Assembly: GCA_030686995.1 (NCBI GenBank)
Contig: CM060697.1
Coordinates: forward strand, 107,755,272-107,819,271
Reading direction: 5' to 3'
Length of the DNA: 64,000 nucleotides
Source of the DNA: Artemisia argyi
Lineage: Eukaryota; Streptophyta; Magnoliopsida; Asterales; Asteraceae
In this document: one piece after another, positions 23,216 through 34,552 of the stretch
How the letters are laid out: each line of letters begins with the position of its first letter
Numbering within the stretch: the first letter of the stretch is position 1
Translations under genes and position numbers: made by a program
The notes under the pieces: model-generated
Database searches by the model: none
Told to the model about the DNA's origin: nothing
Seen by the model: the letters and a program-made list of their open reading frames with translations, nothing else

Positions 23216-26200
23216 GAGAATAGGTTTCTTGTGATGGTTATTCGTGATCTACTAAATCTATGTGAAATCACGAAAGGGAAGGATAACAAAGCTGTTATTG
23301 CGAGTAATATCATGTATGTTTATCTGGTGTTTTATTGTGCTCCCCAGTGATTCAACCCTCTATTGCAACTTCTAATTTGTACTTTTTTGTGCACTGCCAG
23401 GTATGTTGTTGGACAATATCCAAGATTTTTGAGAGCCCATTGGAAGTTTTTGAAAACTGTAGTTAACAAGCTGTTTGAGTTCATGCATGAAACACATCCT
23501 GGGGTTCAGGTTATACACAACTGTCATGTTCTTCTTCTTTTTTCTTTAAATTATCGCCTGTTGCTTTGAAGTGCTCAGATCCACTGTTATTTTCCTGTAA
23601 GACTGGCATGGACGCATGAGTTTATTAGTAATTGGAGATAAGAGAAGTAATAAAGCCCAAGTATCATATAGATATGACTATATGAGTTTATTAGTAAATG
23701 GATACTCATCAGCTGTCACTGGGAAATAATGTGAACTTTTTTGACGTATAGCTTGTTTACAGACAGTTGAACTTCAATATGAAACTTGACAATCAGATAT
23801 GATAATCCAGTGCTCCATAATTAGAATATTTGGTTTTCCTATATCCATTTGTTCCAACCGTGAGTTTATGGAGTTTAATTTCTTGTTCTATTAGGATATG
23901 GCGTGCGACACATTTTTGAAAATTGTACAGAAATGCAAGCGCAAGTTCGTCATAATGCAGGTAATAATGTAGTATACATTTTGATAAAGTAATTGGTTCC
24001 TTAGCTGTTTGATTCGGTTCTGTCTACTTGGAGACTCATGATGTTTCTTATTTTATACTGACGTAGCTGTTTTGTTTTTCCAGGTCGGTGAGAGTGAGCC
24101 ATTTGTCTCAGAATTACTCACCACTCTCCCAACAACCATTGCAGACCTTGAGCCACATCAAATACATTCATTCTATGAATCTGTAAGTTGAAGCTTCTGG
24201 GATTACTTGATACCTTGATGTACTTTGTGTATATTCTATAATCTATCCAGTTTTTTCGTAGGTTGACATTTTGTTGCTATATGTTCTGGTAGGTTGGTTG
24301 TATGATTCAAGCAGAACCCGAGGCAACAAAACGGGAGGAATATTTGCAGAGGCTGATGCATCTTCCCAATCAGGTATGATTCTTTTAGAAGGATGTTGAT
24401 TGTCTTTTATTTCCAGCAAAAGACGATGCTATTGAATAGAAATAAATATCCGTTTGAAGTTATACATAATAGAATGGCCTGGGATTATTGGACAGGCACA
24501 TTTGTAGTTTATGTCACTAGATGTGTTCTTTTTTATGCAGAAATGGACCGAGATTATTGGACAGGCACGCAGCAGTGTGGATTTCTTAAAGGATCAAGAT
24601 GTGATTAGGACCGTGCTTAATATATTGCAGGTTTGCACCTTGGTATTCATGTTAATTATTTTGTACTTGTCAGCAACCCTGGTCATTTGTGTTGACTCTA
24701 AATATTTATCATAAGCATGATTGCATGCAAGTAGTTATAGCAGTCTTGGTTCTTGTTTACTGTTTGGCATTTATACAGTTCTGGTTTCTGCAGACAAATA
24801 CCAGTGCAGCCACTTCACTCGGAACACATTTTCTATCACAATTAAGCCTAATCTTTTTGGACATGCTTAATGTTTACAAGTATGTTTCAAGTTTTGATCG
24901 ATTATTCTGCTTGAGGATTCATTATTTTAGTGGTTAATGTCCGCCTCCCAAATTTTTTATGTGTTAATCAGAATTTATAGCGAGCTTATCTCATCCAATA
25001 TAGCTCAAGGGGGCCCATATGCTTCTAGGACTTCATATGTCAAACTTCTGAGGTACAATGTTATTTTGAAATATTCTATCAACATGTTTAATCATGAGTC
25101 ATCCTGCTTATGTATCTGTTTGTCTCAATAGGTCTGTGAAGAGGGAAACACTAAAGCTGATTGAGACTTTTCTGGATAAGGCTGAAGATCAACCGCAGAT
25201 AGGAAAGCAATTTGTGCCTCCCATGATGGATCCAGTGCTTGGCGATTATGCTCGGAATTTGCCTGATGCACGAGAATCAGAAGTCTTGTCTCTCTTTGCC
25301 ACAATTATTAACAAGTATGTTATGGACAAAAACATTCTTTATATGCCCTGTTAGTAGAGCTGGCAAGCTGGGTTGACCCACCCTAGCTTTATCAAATAAA
25401 CCATTGATAATTAATGTGATAATTATGATTACTAAGACAATTCTGATACAATATCAATTTAAATTGTTGAATGGAACTTATTTGGGGGGTATGCATAAAA
25501 TAGACGTTTGAATGACTTTCAAGCCCTGAACTGTTCTCCTTTTTAGTTTTTTATATGATCTAGCCCATTTGAGACGAGGCACAATCCTAATGGCCTATTT
25601 ATATACAATGGGTCAGTAATGATTCGGGGGGTACAAGTACTGTTTATTATTTGAGAGTATGGTTTTCTTCTCTTTGAAAGATGTCAGGGGATAGGGGAAA
25701 AACCCACGATTACTTAGGTATAGTCAATTTGAAGATATATACTGACTGCCACTTTTTCAAATGCGTTCTTCTTTTCTACAGCATTACCTTCTTGTATTCA
25801 TTACCTGCCTGAAATGTAGGTACAAGGGTGCAATGATAGATGATGTTCCACGCATATTTGAAGCTGTTTTTCAGTGCACTCTGGAGGTAAAACCATTCAG
25901 TTTTTGGATATTATCTAATTGTTAACTCGTTTCATGGAGCTGGATACACGGTCCTGTAGTTTACTTGGTGCTATTGTCTTTTCTCATGTTTGACATAGTT
26001 GTATATGTGGTACAGATGATAACCAAGAATTTTGAAGACTACCCTGAACACCGGCTCAAGTTTTTTTCATTATTGCGGGCCATTGCTGCACATTGTTTCC
26101 GAGCTTTAATCTTGTTGTCACCAGAGGTTTGTCTTAGTACATTGTTATAGTTAGTCCCTGCATCGTGTTGTCACCTGTGGCTGTCTTGGCAAATCATGGA

Positions 26201-27030
26201 AGTCGGTATCTTGTTTGTATTCTTAACATTATTCTTTACACACCAGCAACTAAAACTCGTAATGGATTCCGTCATGTGGGCATTCCGACATACTGAGAGA
26301 AACATAGCTGAAACTGGGCTTAATCTGTTGTTAGAGATGCTTAAAAACTTTCAGGTTGATTTCTGAGACTTTTTGAATCTTGTACATGTTCTATTTGTGT
26401 TTTGTGTTTATATTCTGAAATTTCATTCTCCCCGTGTGACAGAATTCTGAGTTTTGTAATCAATTCTTCCGGTCTTACTTCGTGCTGATTGTACAAGAAA
26501 TATTCGCTGTCCTGACGGACACATTCCACAAACCTGGTTTCAAGCTGCATGTTTTAGTGTTGCAGCACTTATTCTGTCTGGTGCGTGATTGTCTTATCTA
26601 ATCTTATATTCAATCTCCTATCTTGTTTGTGCACATTTTTACCATTTCAGTGGCAAATTTTAGGCGGAATCTGGCTCATTGACAGAGCCTTTATGGGATG
26701 CCTCTACTGTTTCTTATCCTTACCCGAATAATGGAATATTCGTTCGTGAGTATACCATTAAGCTTCTCTGTGGCTCTTTTCCGAATATAACAGCACCAGA
26801 GGTAAATGGAGTTCAGTTCTCTTTTTTTTGCTTTTTTGCTAGAGGTGGAAACTGTGACTCGCTTTTTAAAAGATATATTGAACAAATCGGGTTTTGTTTT
26901 GTCGGCAACAGGTCAATGAGTCTGTAGTTGGCCAAAGTATACTTTTTAATGCATAAAACTTGTTTTGTTGCCAATAGGTCCATGAGTCCGTAGTTGGCCA
27001 AAGTATACTTTTAATGCATAAAACCTCATT

Positions 27031-27068
<38 letters not shown>

Positions 27069-27818
27069 CCTTCTAAGTTCTATTGAGCCCCTAAAACGTG
27101 TATAGGGTTGACAAAACCAGACAACTGGTTTGACCCACACTGGACTACCTGAAGTGAACCCGTTTTGTTCTGTTCAATATGCCACCTCTATTTCCCTTAT
27201 ATAACATGCATTGGTCATTTGTGTGCTTTCTTTCAGGTTACTAAGTTTGTCAATGGACTCTTTGAGTCAAGAAATGATCTTGGTACATTCAAGAACCACA
27301 TAAGAGACTTCCTTGTGCAATCTAAAGAATTTTCAACACAGGTAAGCACTATGCACTTTGTTTCCTGGATTTTCTCGACTTTGTGTGTGTGTGTGGGTAT
27401 GTCAAACTTTATTGGCATTCATGAATTCCCCCCCCCCCCCCCCCAAAAAAAAAAAAAAAAAAAAAAGGCTTGGCATTCATGATTTTAGTGAAGGCTGGTA
27501 ATCGTGTTAATTTATGGTGATCTTACTTGGTCCCTCCATCGTATGAAAATGTTGAAGTGTTTTTAGAAGCAGCGGAAAAATAACACATATCTCAAAGCTG
27601 AGTTACCCCATGTCCGTATTAATAGGACTGGTTGATTTACTAATAGTCCTAGTAAACTTACGAGGTTGAAAGTAGTTCCTATAAAACTTTCCATTTGCCT
27701 TTTAAGAAACAAATTGATCTGATTTAGCACCATCAAACATATTTGCATTACTAGAAGTGGAAGTTTGGTCAATGCATTTTGATCTACGCAATAGGTTACA
27801 GAAACCTGTCTTTTCTTT

Positions 27819-27870
<52 letters not shown>

Positions 27871-28190
27871 CTTGCAACTTTGTGAAAGATTTTCTTTTTC
27901 GACAAAGGTTTTACTTTTTTCACCATGTGCTCCTAGTACTTGGTGTCAGTGGTGTATTCATTTGGAACAAATTACTGTTTGGAGAACTAGTTAAACTTGT
28001 GAAGTTCTTAAATCTGTAAAAGATGAATCTAACTTCTCTTAACCATGATAAAAAACTTGTATTTCAGGATAATAAGGATTTGTATGCAGAAGAAGCAGCT
28101 GCTCAGAAAGAGAGGGAGCGACAACGGATGCTTAGCATTCCTGGCCTTATTGCACCCAATGAAATACAAGATGAGATGGTTGACTCATAA
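23216..28190 (+). CDS. XPO1: exportin-1 (CRM1), C-terminal 560 residues in 16 exons
   Basis: XPO1 carries proteins with leucine-rich export signals out of the nucleus with Ran-GTP. Exons: 23216-23313, 23401-23509, 23895-23960, 24084-24182, 24293-24373, 24541-24630, 24794-24879, 24972-25052, 25132-25314, 25820-25886, 26016-26126, 26247-26353, 26443-26580, 26664-26802, 27237-27341 and 28068-28190. All introns are GT-AG; the sum is 1683 nt with an open frame and a TAA stop. The first exon ([13 protein letters not shown]) contains the Cys in the cargo groove that leptomycin B attacks in other species (codon 23261-23263). The end has [19 protein letters not shown] and the acidic EMVDS tail. Plant XPO1 has about 1075 residues, so roughly 515 N-terminal residues (the Ran-binding half) are missing, lost in or beyond the gap. 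The visible half looks functional. Confidence 0.95.
26895..27022 (+). repeat. 66-bp tandem duplication in an XPO1 intron
   Basis: Two adjacent copies of a unit containing GTAGTTGGCCAAAGTATACTT and AATGCATAAAAC lie just before a T tract of about 38 bases (27030-27068). The copies differ at a few positions. Confidence 0.75.
27407..27485 (+). repeat. poly-C/poly-A run between 13-bp direct repeats, XPO1 intron
   Basis: About 17 C followed by about 22 A is flanked on both sides by TTGGCATTCATGA. The structure looks like a tail-only insertion with a target-site duplication, or a homopolymer assembly error. Confidence 0.65.
27819..27866 (+). repeat. long T tract in the last XPO1 intron
   Basis: About 45 T residues. 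Similar tracts lie at 27030-27068, 30562-30602, 30797-30828, 34520-34551, 37838-37889 and 60837-60875. These may be remnants of retroposed tails on the opposite strand, and their lengths are unreliable in assemblies. Confidence 0.8.
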
Positions 28191-28927
28191 ATCGTTAATG
28201 GTTTATTTACTAATGGTATACCGGGAGGCCTGTTCCTGTCGCTTGGAAAACTATTGAAGCTGGAAACAAGAAAAAGGCATTAATGGGTGGGGTGTAGAAT
28301 AGGGGTAGTATAGATTCTAATTTAGGTACCGTTTGTGTGGTGATTCATGTTTTGACATTGTAAATTCATGACAAGAATGAGAAAGTTAGTTGGGTATACC
28401 TCCCAACTCTTCTCATATTGGTACAGTGGGTTTCCAAATAGGTGTAATGTATACTGTCACTAGCAAGTTTTGCAGGAAGTTGTTTATAAACGCAATTGTG
28501 TGTTAGAATTCTGGATTCTTTTGAGATTCTGGAGATGATCAGAATCAGTCATATCTTTAATGGACAAAGTTGCTTTTTGTTCTTTGTGCTTGGTTCTCTC
28601 TTTTCAAGTGTGCTACTTATTTGTTGGATAAGAACATGCATGCTTAAAGTTTGTTCTTGGATTGGATGAATTTGGATCTGATGTTACTATAATATGAGAT
28701 AGCATAAGTTTTCGAAGAAGGTCTATTTTGTTGTTTAAAGAAACCTCTCCTTTTAAAATCTTGTAATAAACTCAAAGTTTCATCAAAATCTTTATCTTCT
28801 ACTATATGATATGAATTTCTCGGGTATACATTGTTTGGTCCATTGAGTACCCAAATTCCCTTAATCTAGGATTTGAATAGAAAATAACTTAAGTGTTGCA
28901 ATTCCGTAAAAATAATCAAGTCACTAA
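28191..28927 (+). other. XPO1 3' untranslated region and downstream
   Basis: No other gene is seen. The 3' end of XPO1 should lie here, but I cannot fix the cleavage site; an AATAAA-like sequence at about 28765 is one candidate. Harbinger begins at 28928. Confidence 0.5.
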
Positions 28928-29337
28928 GGGGTGTTTAAGGTAACCGTGAGTTAAAGTTTAACGCACTGCCACGTTAGTGCCACATCAGCTTTAACCTTTT
29001 TATCTTAACTCACCAAAAACACATGGTGCAATAACTCACTTTTAACTCACCTTAACTCAACTTTAAATCAAATATTTTCAAATTCAATCCCTAAGCTAAA
29101 ACAAATACTTCATTTATTAAAAACATAACATTAATTCTGAAACATATTACAATACGGAATTAAAAATAAATAAATAAATAAAAATACAACCAAAAAAAAA
29201 AAAAAAAAAAAAACGAAACATATGAAATTTAAAAACAAGCGAATTACAAATACTTATACATCGTCCTTGGAATCGTCTTCTTCATCTTGACGTTCAAGAA
29301 GTTTTTGCCAAACATGTTCCATAAGGTCTACTTGGAG

Positions 29338-30547
29338 TTAAATATGCATTTCTTGGTCGCGTATTTCTCTTGCTATGTGTTGTTGGGTATCACATCTGTC
29401 GACCCACCTGTCTCGGCTAAAACGTGGTGTCGGATCCACCCACAATTTGTTATAATCACGTAATGCAAACTTTTGATATTTTAAAATCATGTTATGCAAA
29501 ATAATGCAAGTATACATGATTCTACGTGTCTTGACAATTTTCAGTGCACGTGCCGGTTGTTGTAGTATACCCCAACGTCCTTGAAGTACGCCAAAAGCAC
29601 GTTCGACATCCTTTCGTGCACTCTCTTGCTTCCTTTTATAATAACCATGTATTTCGTCAGTTGTTGCCGAGAAGGATTTGACGAAAGTTGCCCACCGTGG
29701 GTAAATTCCGTCAGCTAAGTAATATCCCCGTTCATACCTGGTTGCATTTATCATATAAGGTGCTCTTGCGGCTTCGTTAGCAAGAATGTCGTCGAATAAC
29801 GAAGAGTTATCTAAAACATTAATATCGTTATTTGCCCCTGCCATCCTAAAAAATGCATGCCAAATCCATAAATCTTGCGAAGCAACAACTTCAAGCATTA
29901 TTGTTGGGTATTTTTTAAAACCGCTACTATATTGTCCTTGCCACGCAACCGGACAATTTTTCCACTCCCAGTGCATGCAATCAATGCTACCAAGCATTCC
30001 CGGAAAACCATGTTCACGCTCATGTTTTTCGTAAATACTTTGAACGTCGGACCATGTTGGTTTTCTTAAATACTCCGGCATAAACAAATCCATTATGCAC
30101 TTATTAAAATTTTCAAGACAATCACGTGAAGTACGCTCACCCATTTGCAAATACTCATCAAACGCATCGGGTGAGCTGCCGTATGCCAATTGGCGTATGG
30201 CAGATGTACACAGCATAAGTACACTAATACTAGTTCGACCCGTACAATCGGGTCCTTTGTTAAAGAATTTAAAATAATTTGGAAGAGGGTCGGAATAATA
30301 AGATTCAATACCTTCGACTATGGTGCGTATACTTACACCCTTAATAAAAGTAGTCGTTAAGCAAACGTTCTTCGACAATCTCACGTTCACGGTGGACCAC
30401 GGTAAGCTGGAGGCATGGTGGAGCTGTTGTTGCTACTTGTTTCAAATGTTGATGATATTCGTACGCGGCTATCATAAACTCCATGTCAGTTTCATCATCT
30501 ACATCGGACAAACTTCTTTCTTTTTGGTAATTTTGATTCGGATCCAT
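29338..30547 (-). pseudogene. Harbinger DDE transposase, deletion and frameshift near the N terminus
   Basis: The main frame (30390-29338) matches plant PIF-Harbinger nucleases: IRQLAYG, GFPGMLGSIDCMHWEWKNCP with the first catalytic Asp (D137 counted from the first Met of this frame), LADGIYP (D227) and KDVERAFGVLQ (E263). The last two are 36 residues apart, as in DD35E enzymes. An upstream frame from the Met at 30547 gives the usual acidic N terminus and ends ERLLNDYF before shifting frame at about 30345. Roughly 20 residues of the RRR-rich helix-turn-helix linker are missing at that point. The enzyme would cut at the terminal repeats. It cannot be made intact from this copy, although the catalytic core is complete. 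Confidence 0.85.
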
Positions 30548-30557
30548 TGTGAATATG

Positions 30558-30602
<45 letters not shown>

Positions 30603-30789
30603 CGTAGACATGAAGTATGTAGTTTTAATTTGAGTTGTGAAAGTGTGAAAAAAATGGTGTGTGAAATGAGTATTTATAGTAGTGAGAAACTGGGTTTGAA
30701 AATGTTTTTATTTTTTATTTTATTTTATTTTATTTTTATTATTATTATTTTTTAATTCAACAGATATATTAACATTTCAAGGGGTCAAA

Positions 30790-30828
<39 letters not shown>

Positions 30829-30872
30829 CATTTTTGCAGCTTAACGCTGCGTTAAGCTTGTGACTTTGCACG

Positions 30873-31914
30873 CAGAGGCGGAGCGGGCTGGCGGGTGCTC
30901 GGCCACCCCCAACTTGCTCAACTAGCCCAACTTGTATCTTGATTTTTAGTTAAGATTGTCAAGTTTTCATTAGATTCTTAAGGATTTAATGGTTAAGAAA
31001 TGATTGAAAAGTTGCAGGTTTGGTTTAAGAAGAAGAAATAAAAGAGAGAGAGAGAGAGAAGAAACGTGTGGTTTCTAGTGAGTTGTGAGTATAGGTAGAA
31101 CTTGTTTGACTTTTTTTTTTGGTATACTTGACTATTTTAGTACTAGTATATATCATCTTTTCTCAAGATTCACGCTATGCTATTACAAGCATCATTTGCA
31201 TCAAACCATCAAAGTAGACATCAAAGTATTACATGTTACCATAGTTTAATATTATTCAAAACTTAACTATGTCAAACAATTTACTTGGACTATTTTAACC
31301 CGTGACATGTTATTTGATGGTAAAACTAATGTGACTTTCTTATGGTATAACGTATAATAAGTCAAATTAATTAACAAATAAACACTATCCAATAATACCA
31401 TTACCATTTTATCAAAGATGGAACCCGGACTAAAAAAATCATGTGTATATAAAAAATTTAAACCATTATAGGAGTAAATTGCATAAATCGTCCCTAAACT
31501 TTGGCCAGATTGCATGTTTCGTCACAACCATTACGAAAGTGCAGAAATCGTCCCTGTGGAAAATCTTTGAGCAAATTTTCGTCCCTAAACTTTGGCAAGA
31601 TTGCATATTTCGTCCCAACCAAATTGCATGTTTCGTCCCAATCAGGGACGAAAATTTACTCAAAGGTTTTCCACAGGGACGATTTCTGCACTTTCGAAAT
31701 GGTTGGGACGAAACTTGCAATCTGGCCAAAGTTTAGGGACGATTTATGCAATTTACTCCCATTATAGTAAACAAAAGTTTTTTGGACCCGGTGCATTCAC
31801 AAAAAATCGAGGATTTTAGTAGAATTAACACTAATGAGCCAAATCTTGTTCCGTTTTATAGTGTAGTTTGACGGCTTTGGCCCCCCTTAATATTAATTCC
31901 TGGCCCCGCCTCTG
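30873..31914. mobile_element. non-autonomous hAT-like element (1042 bp)
   Basis: It starts CAGAGGCGGAGC and ends GGCCCCGCCTCTG, giving inverted termini of about 10-12 bp. It is flanked by the perfect 8-bp duplication TTTGCACG (30865-30872 and 31915-31922). An 8-bp duplication and CAG...CTG ends fit hAT elements. No transposase is present. It contains a GA microsatellite near 31048 and the MITE at 31471-31759. Confidence 0.85.
31471..31759. mobile_element. hairpin MITE (289 bp)
   Basis: The ends GGAGTAAATTGC and GCAATTTACTCC begin an almost uninterrupted inverted repeat with arms of about 130 bp, so the transcript would fold into one long hairpin. CATTATA flanks both sides (31464-31470 and 31760-31766). 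The arms carry repeated CGTCCCTAAACTTTGG words. The superfamily is uncertain; Mutator-type MITEs share this layout. Confidence 0.85.
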
Positions 31915-32025
31915 TTTGCACGTTAACGTGCAAATAACGCATGGCCACAGTACAATAATGCAGGCTTGAACGCGCTGCGTTATTGTTTAACTCACCCTAC
32001 CGCGTTACCTTACCAAGTGCTCTTA

Positions 32026-33659
32026 GTGGATCAATTAAGAGAAAAACCCCTAATCGGTCAGTGCACATGGTGTTTGGTCGAAACAAATTTGACCTCTGAC
32101 CGATTTGTTTAGCTTCTGAACCATTTTGGGTTGATGGGGTCCTCGGTCATTCAGCGCATAAATGTTTCCTTGATTGCCCATTTTATAGTTTCAAGGTTTT
32201 TTCTTTTTGTCAAATGTTCTTTTCAATATTATTTTATACTTTCATTGTTTAATAATTAAACTTTGTTTTTCTTTTCAAAGTGATACATTCATTCGGGTAT
32301 TTAGTACGGAGTATATAAGTCTTCAACATTCACGAGTTTTGTTTTTCTTTTTTCACATAAAAACGAGAAACTTTTTATTGGCATTTTTTGCTTACCCTTG
32401 GATAGATTATTCTTGTATTTTGAGACATGGTCATTTAGGAGTTCATATCAAGTACATACTTTTGGACTCGTTGCTTTATTCACATTTTGTAGTAATATAA
32501 TACTTTTGTGAAATCTTAATTATGGTTCTTATGCTTGATTAATTTCTAAAAAGTGAAAGAAAAAGAATAACGATTGCATTTCACCACTTGAATCTCTATG
32601 AATGTCAATTTTAGATATTTTTTATTTATAAGTTTTATCGTTGTAATAGTGAATGATTTATTCAACTTGAAATCGGACACAAGGTTAAAATGGTAATTTT
32701 CTGTCATTCGGGTCGTTATTAAAAATGTCTATCAAACGTTCAATTTTCATTCTGAATCAAGTTCATACACACTAGTCTATATCATTTAGGGCGCTAACTG
32801 ATTCAGTACTAAATCATTTCTTTTTATCAAACAGCCCCTGAGTGAATAGTTACTCATTGAGTCATCTTCAGAATGCTCAGAACAAGTCTAAAGAAGAAAG
32901 ACTTTCCATTCAGTGAGGCGGGACTCAATGAATGATACATGAGTCAAAGAAGAAGGTGATGGGTTCAGTGAGTGATGACAATAACTCACTGAACCCCAAG
33001 TCTCCTCAACTACTATGAAGACTCAAAGACTAAAAGATTGATGACTTAAGACTGAAGGATTGGCGGGATAAGTTTGAAACGTATAAGGGTGAGTCCTTAT
33101 CAAGCAAATGTGAAACTTACCCTAAATGGATAAAGACCAAAGCTGTGTCATCAATGCTGATCAGAAAGCACCATTGTCTTATACTCAAACTAGAAGATTG
33201 TAATAGAGACAAAATGTATAAGCATTTTGTCCAAAGTAGCTTAGGTCACTCTTGTCTTTATCAATAACGGTTGTAAATCATTGCGTATAAATATGACCAT
33301 AAGTAGGAGTAAAAAGGTGACAAGTTTGTGCACTTAATGCATAGTCATTTACAAATACCTTTCTCTCCTCCAAATACAAATAAGTCCTTGAGGATAGCTC
33401 AGTTGGTTTAGCATAGTTGTACTTAAGCTTAGCTTAAGTTAGTGAGAATTATCATACTTGTCATTCAATCCAAGTGTTGTTCCGCAAACATTTAGCTATA
33501 ATTCTTTGTTAATTGCAAATAGAATTAAACGTTGAAAACCTTGTATCTTTTACTTTACGTTTATCTTTTAACAAAGTATTTTATATGCGTTACTTAACCA
33601 TGGAACATGATTAGTTTAACTTCTTAGTTAATACTAATTGTGTAAAGGGAACAACATAC
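32026..33659. other. intergenic, AT-rich
   Basis: No gene is seen. Around 32790-32840 there is a fragment resembling the end of a Harbinger-type MITE (GGGCGCTAAC...CAAACAGCCC). From 32850 to 33010 TGAGTCA/TCACTGA words recur. A tRNA-like segment is noted separately. Confidence 0.4.
33395..33475 (+). other. tRNA-like segment (possible SINE head)
   Basis: GGATAGCTCAGTTGGTTTAGCA matches the D-arm and A box of a tRNA gene. A weak B-box-like TTCAATCC follows about 65 bases later, too far for a normal tRNA, and no acceptor stem pairs. A decayed tRNA-derived SINE or chance are both possible. Confidence 0.3.
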
Positions 33660-34300
33660 ATTGAACTTTAATTTTTCATATTGTAAATTTCCGCGTAAGA
33701 CACCCAAGCAAGCTTATTCTCTATTATGTATCCTATTATTCATAATTTCCAGTTCTATAGGGGTATTTATTCCTTCTTTGAAGGTTGATTTTATAATAAT
33801 TCGTATAGCTCTAACATGTACTCATCCTAAAGTATTTCTAATTTCGGGCTTTATTTTTTGAAGCTTATTTTGAATATCTCTTTTAGATAACAAAGGTATC
33901 ATAACTTTATTGGAAGCTATATTTATATCTAAAGTTCTTTCTTGAATATTTAGTCCGTAGTAAAAGTGATGGCTTCTAGGACTTATACCCATTTTTTTTT
34001 GTAACGTATTAACTTTAAATCCGACATGATTAAATAAAGAAAAGTTTTTAATTTTGTTTTAGCTTTTTCTAATCTATCAAAATCTCCTATTTATATTCTC
34101 CAAATTGTTTTTCTTGAGAATCTATTATTGGAAGATTATTTGTAATTTGCAAATTTGATTTATTCATCTTCAGGCAAAGCATATTCAATTTCAGTTATTA
34201 TAAAAACATTTTCATCTGAATTGATGTCTTAAGAACTCTTCATTGGTATAAAATCCCCTTTATCAATTATTTTTCAATATCCTTATCTATTTCAAATAAT
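33660..34300 (-). pseudogene. endogenous pararetrovirus fragment, movement-protein-like
   Basis: Read on the minus strand from about 33990 to 33665, one frame resembles the central part of a caulimovirid movement protein: a SHHFYYGLN-type block, a conserved basic/hydrophobic helix, then a beta-strand region with a NNRI turn. Movement proteins let plant viruses pass through plasmodesmata. The frame is broken by several stops, including a TGA where a Cys is usual, and by shifts upstream (33990-34300), where only scattered similarity is left. No coat, protease or reverse-transcriptase region is nearby. I read it as an old non-functional integration. The call rests on recalled family resemblance, not a search. 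Confidence 0.5.
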
Positions 34301-34459
34301 TTTAAGTTTTTATCAAATTTATCTGGATATTTATTGACATATTGTCCTTCTTTATGGTAGAAAAATATATACAAGCCTTATGACCTGTTTTCCTTTTAAA
34401 AGTGGGTTTGAAAGTATTTTTATATCATTTGTTTTTAGCATATCTTGTTTTTCTCTTTT

Positions 34460-34518
34460 TAAAATAGGGCAAATCAATTGAAAATGTAGTTAGTTTGCCA
34501 CTATTAATGATTGTATGT

Positions 34519-34552
<34 letters not shown>

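Larger units (their letters stand above)
28928..32022 (-). mobile_element. PIF-Harbinger transposon with nested insertions
   Basis: The ends form imperfect terminal inverted repeats: GGGGTGTTTAAGGTAACC...GTGAGTTAAA at the left and, on the other strand, GAGCACTTGGTAAGGTAACG...GTGAGTTAAA at the right. TAA precedes the left end and TTA follows the right end, close to the TWA targets of the superfamily though not an exact duplication. The transposase lies on the minus strand (29338-30547). The second, Myb/SANT-like ORF of autonomous Harbinger elements is not seen. A hAT-like element at 30873-31914 interrupts the region upstream of the transposase. Confidence 0.8.

Noticed and set aside
27563..27926. 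Lys-rich minus-strand frames
   Set aside because: They are read through a long T tract in an XPO1 intron.
33395..33475. A functional tRNA gene
   Set aside because: Only the D-arm and A box fit; no acceptor stem, and the B-box-like word is too far away.
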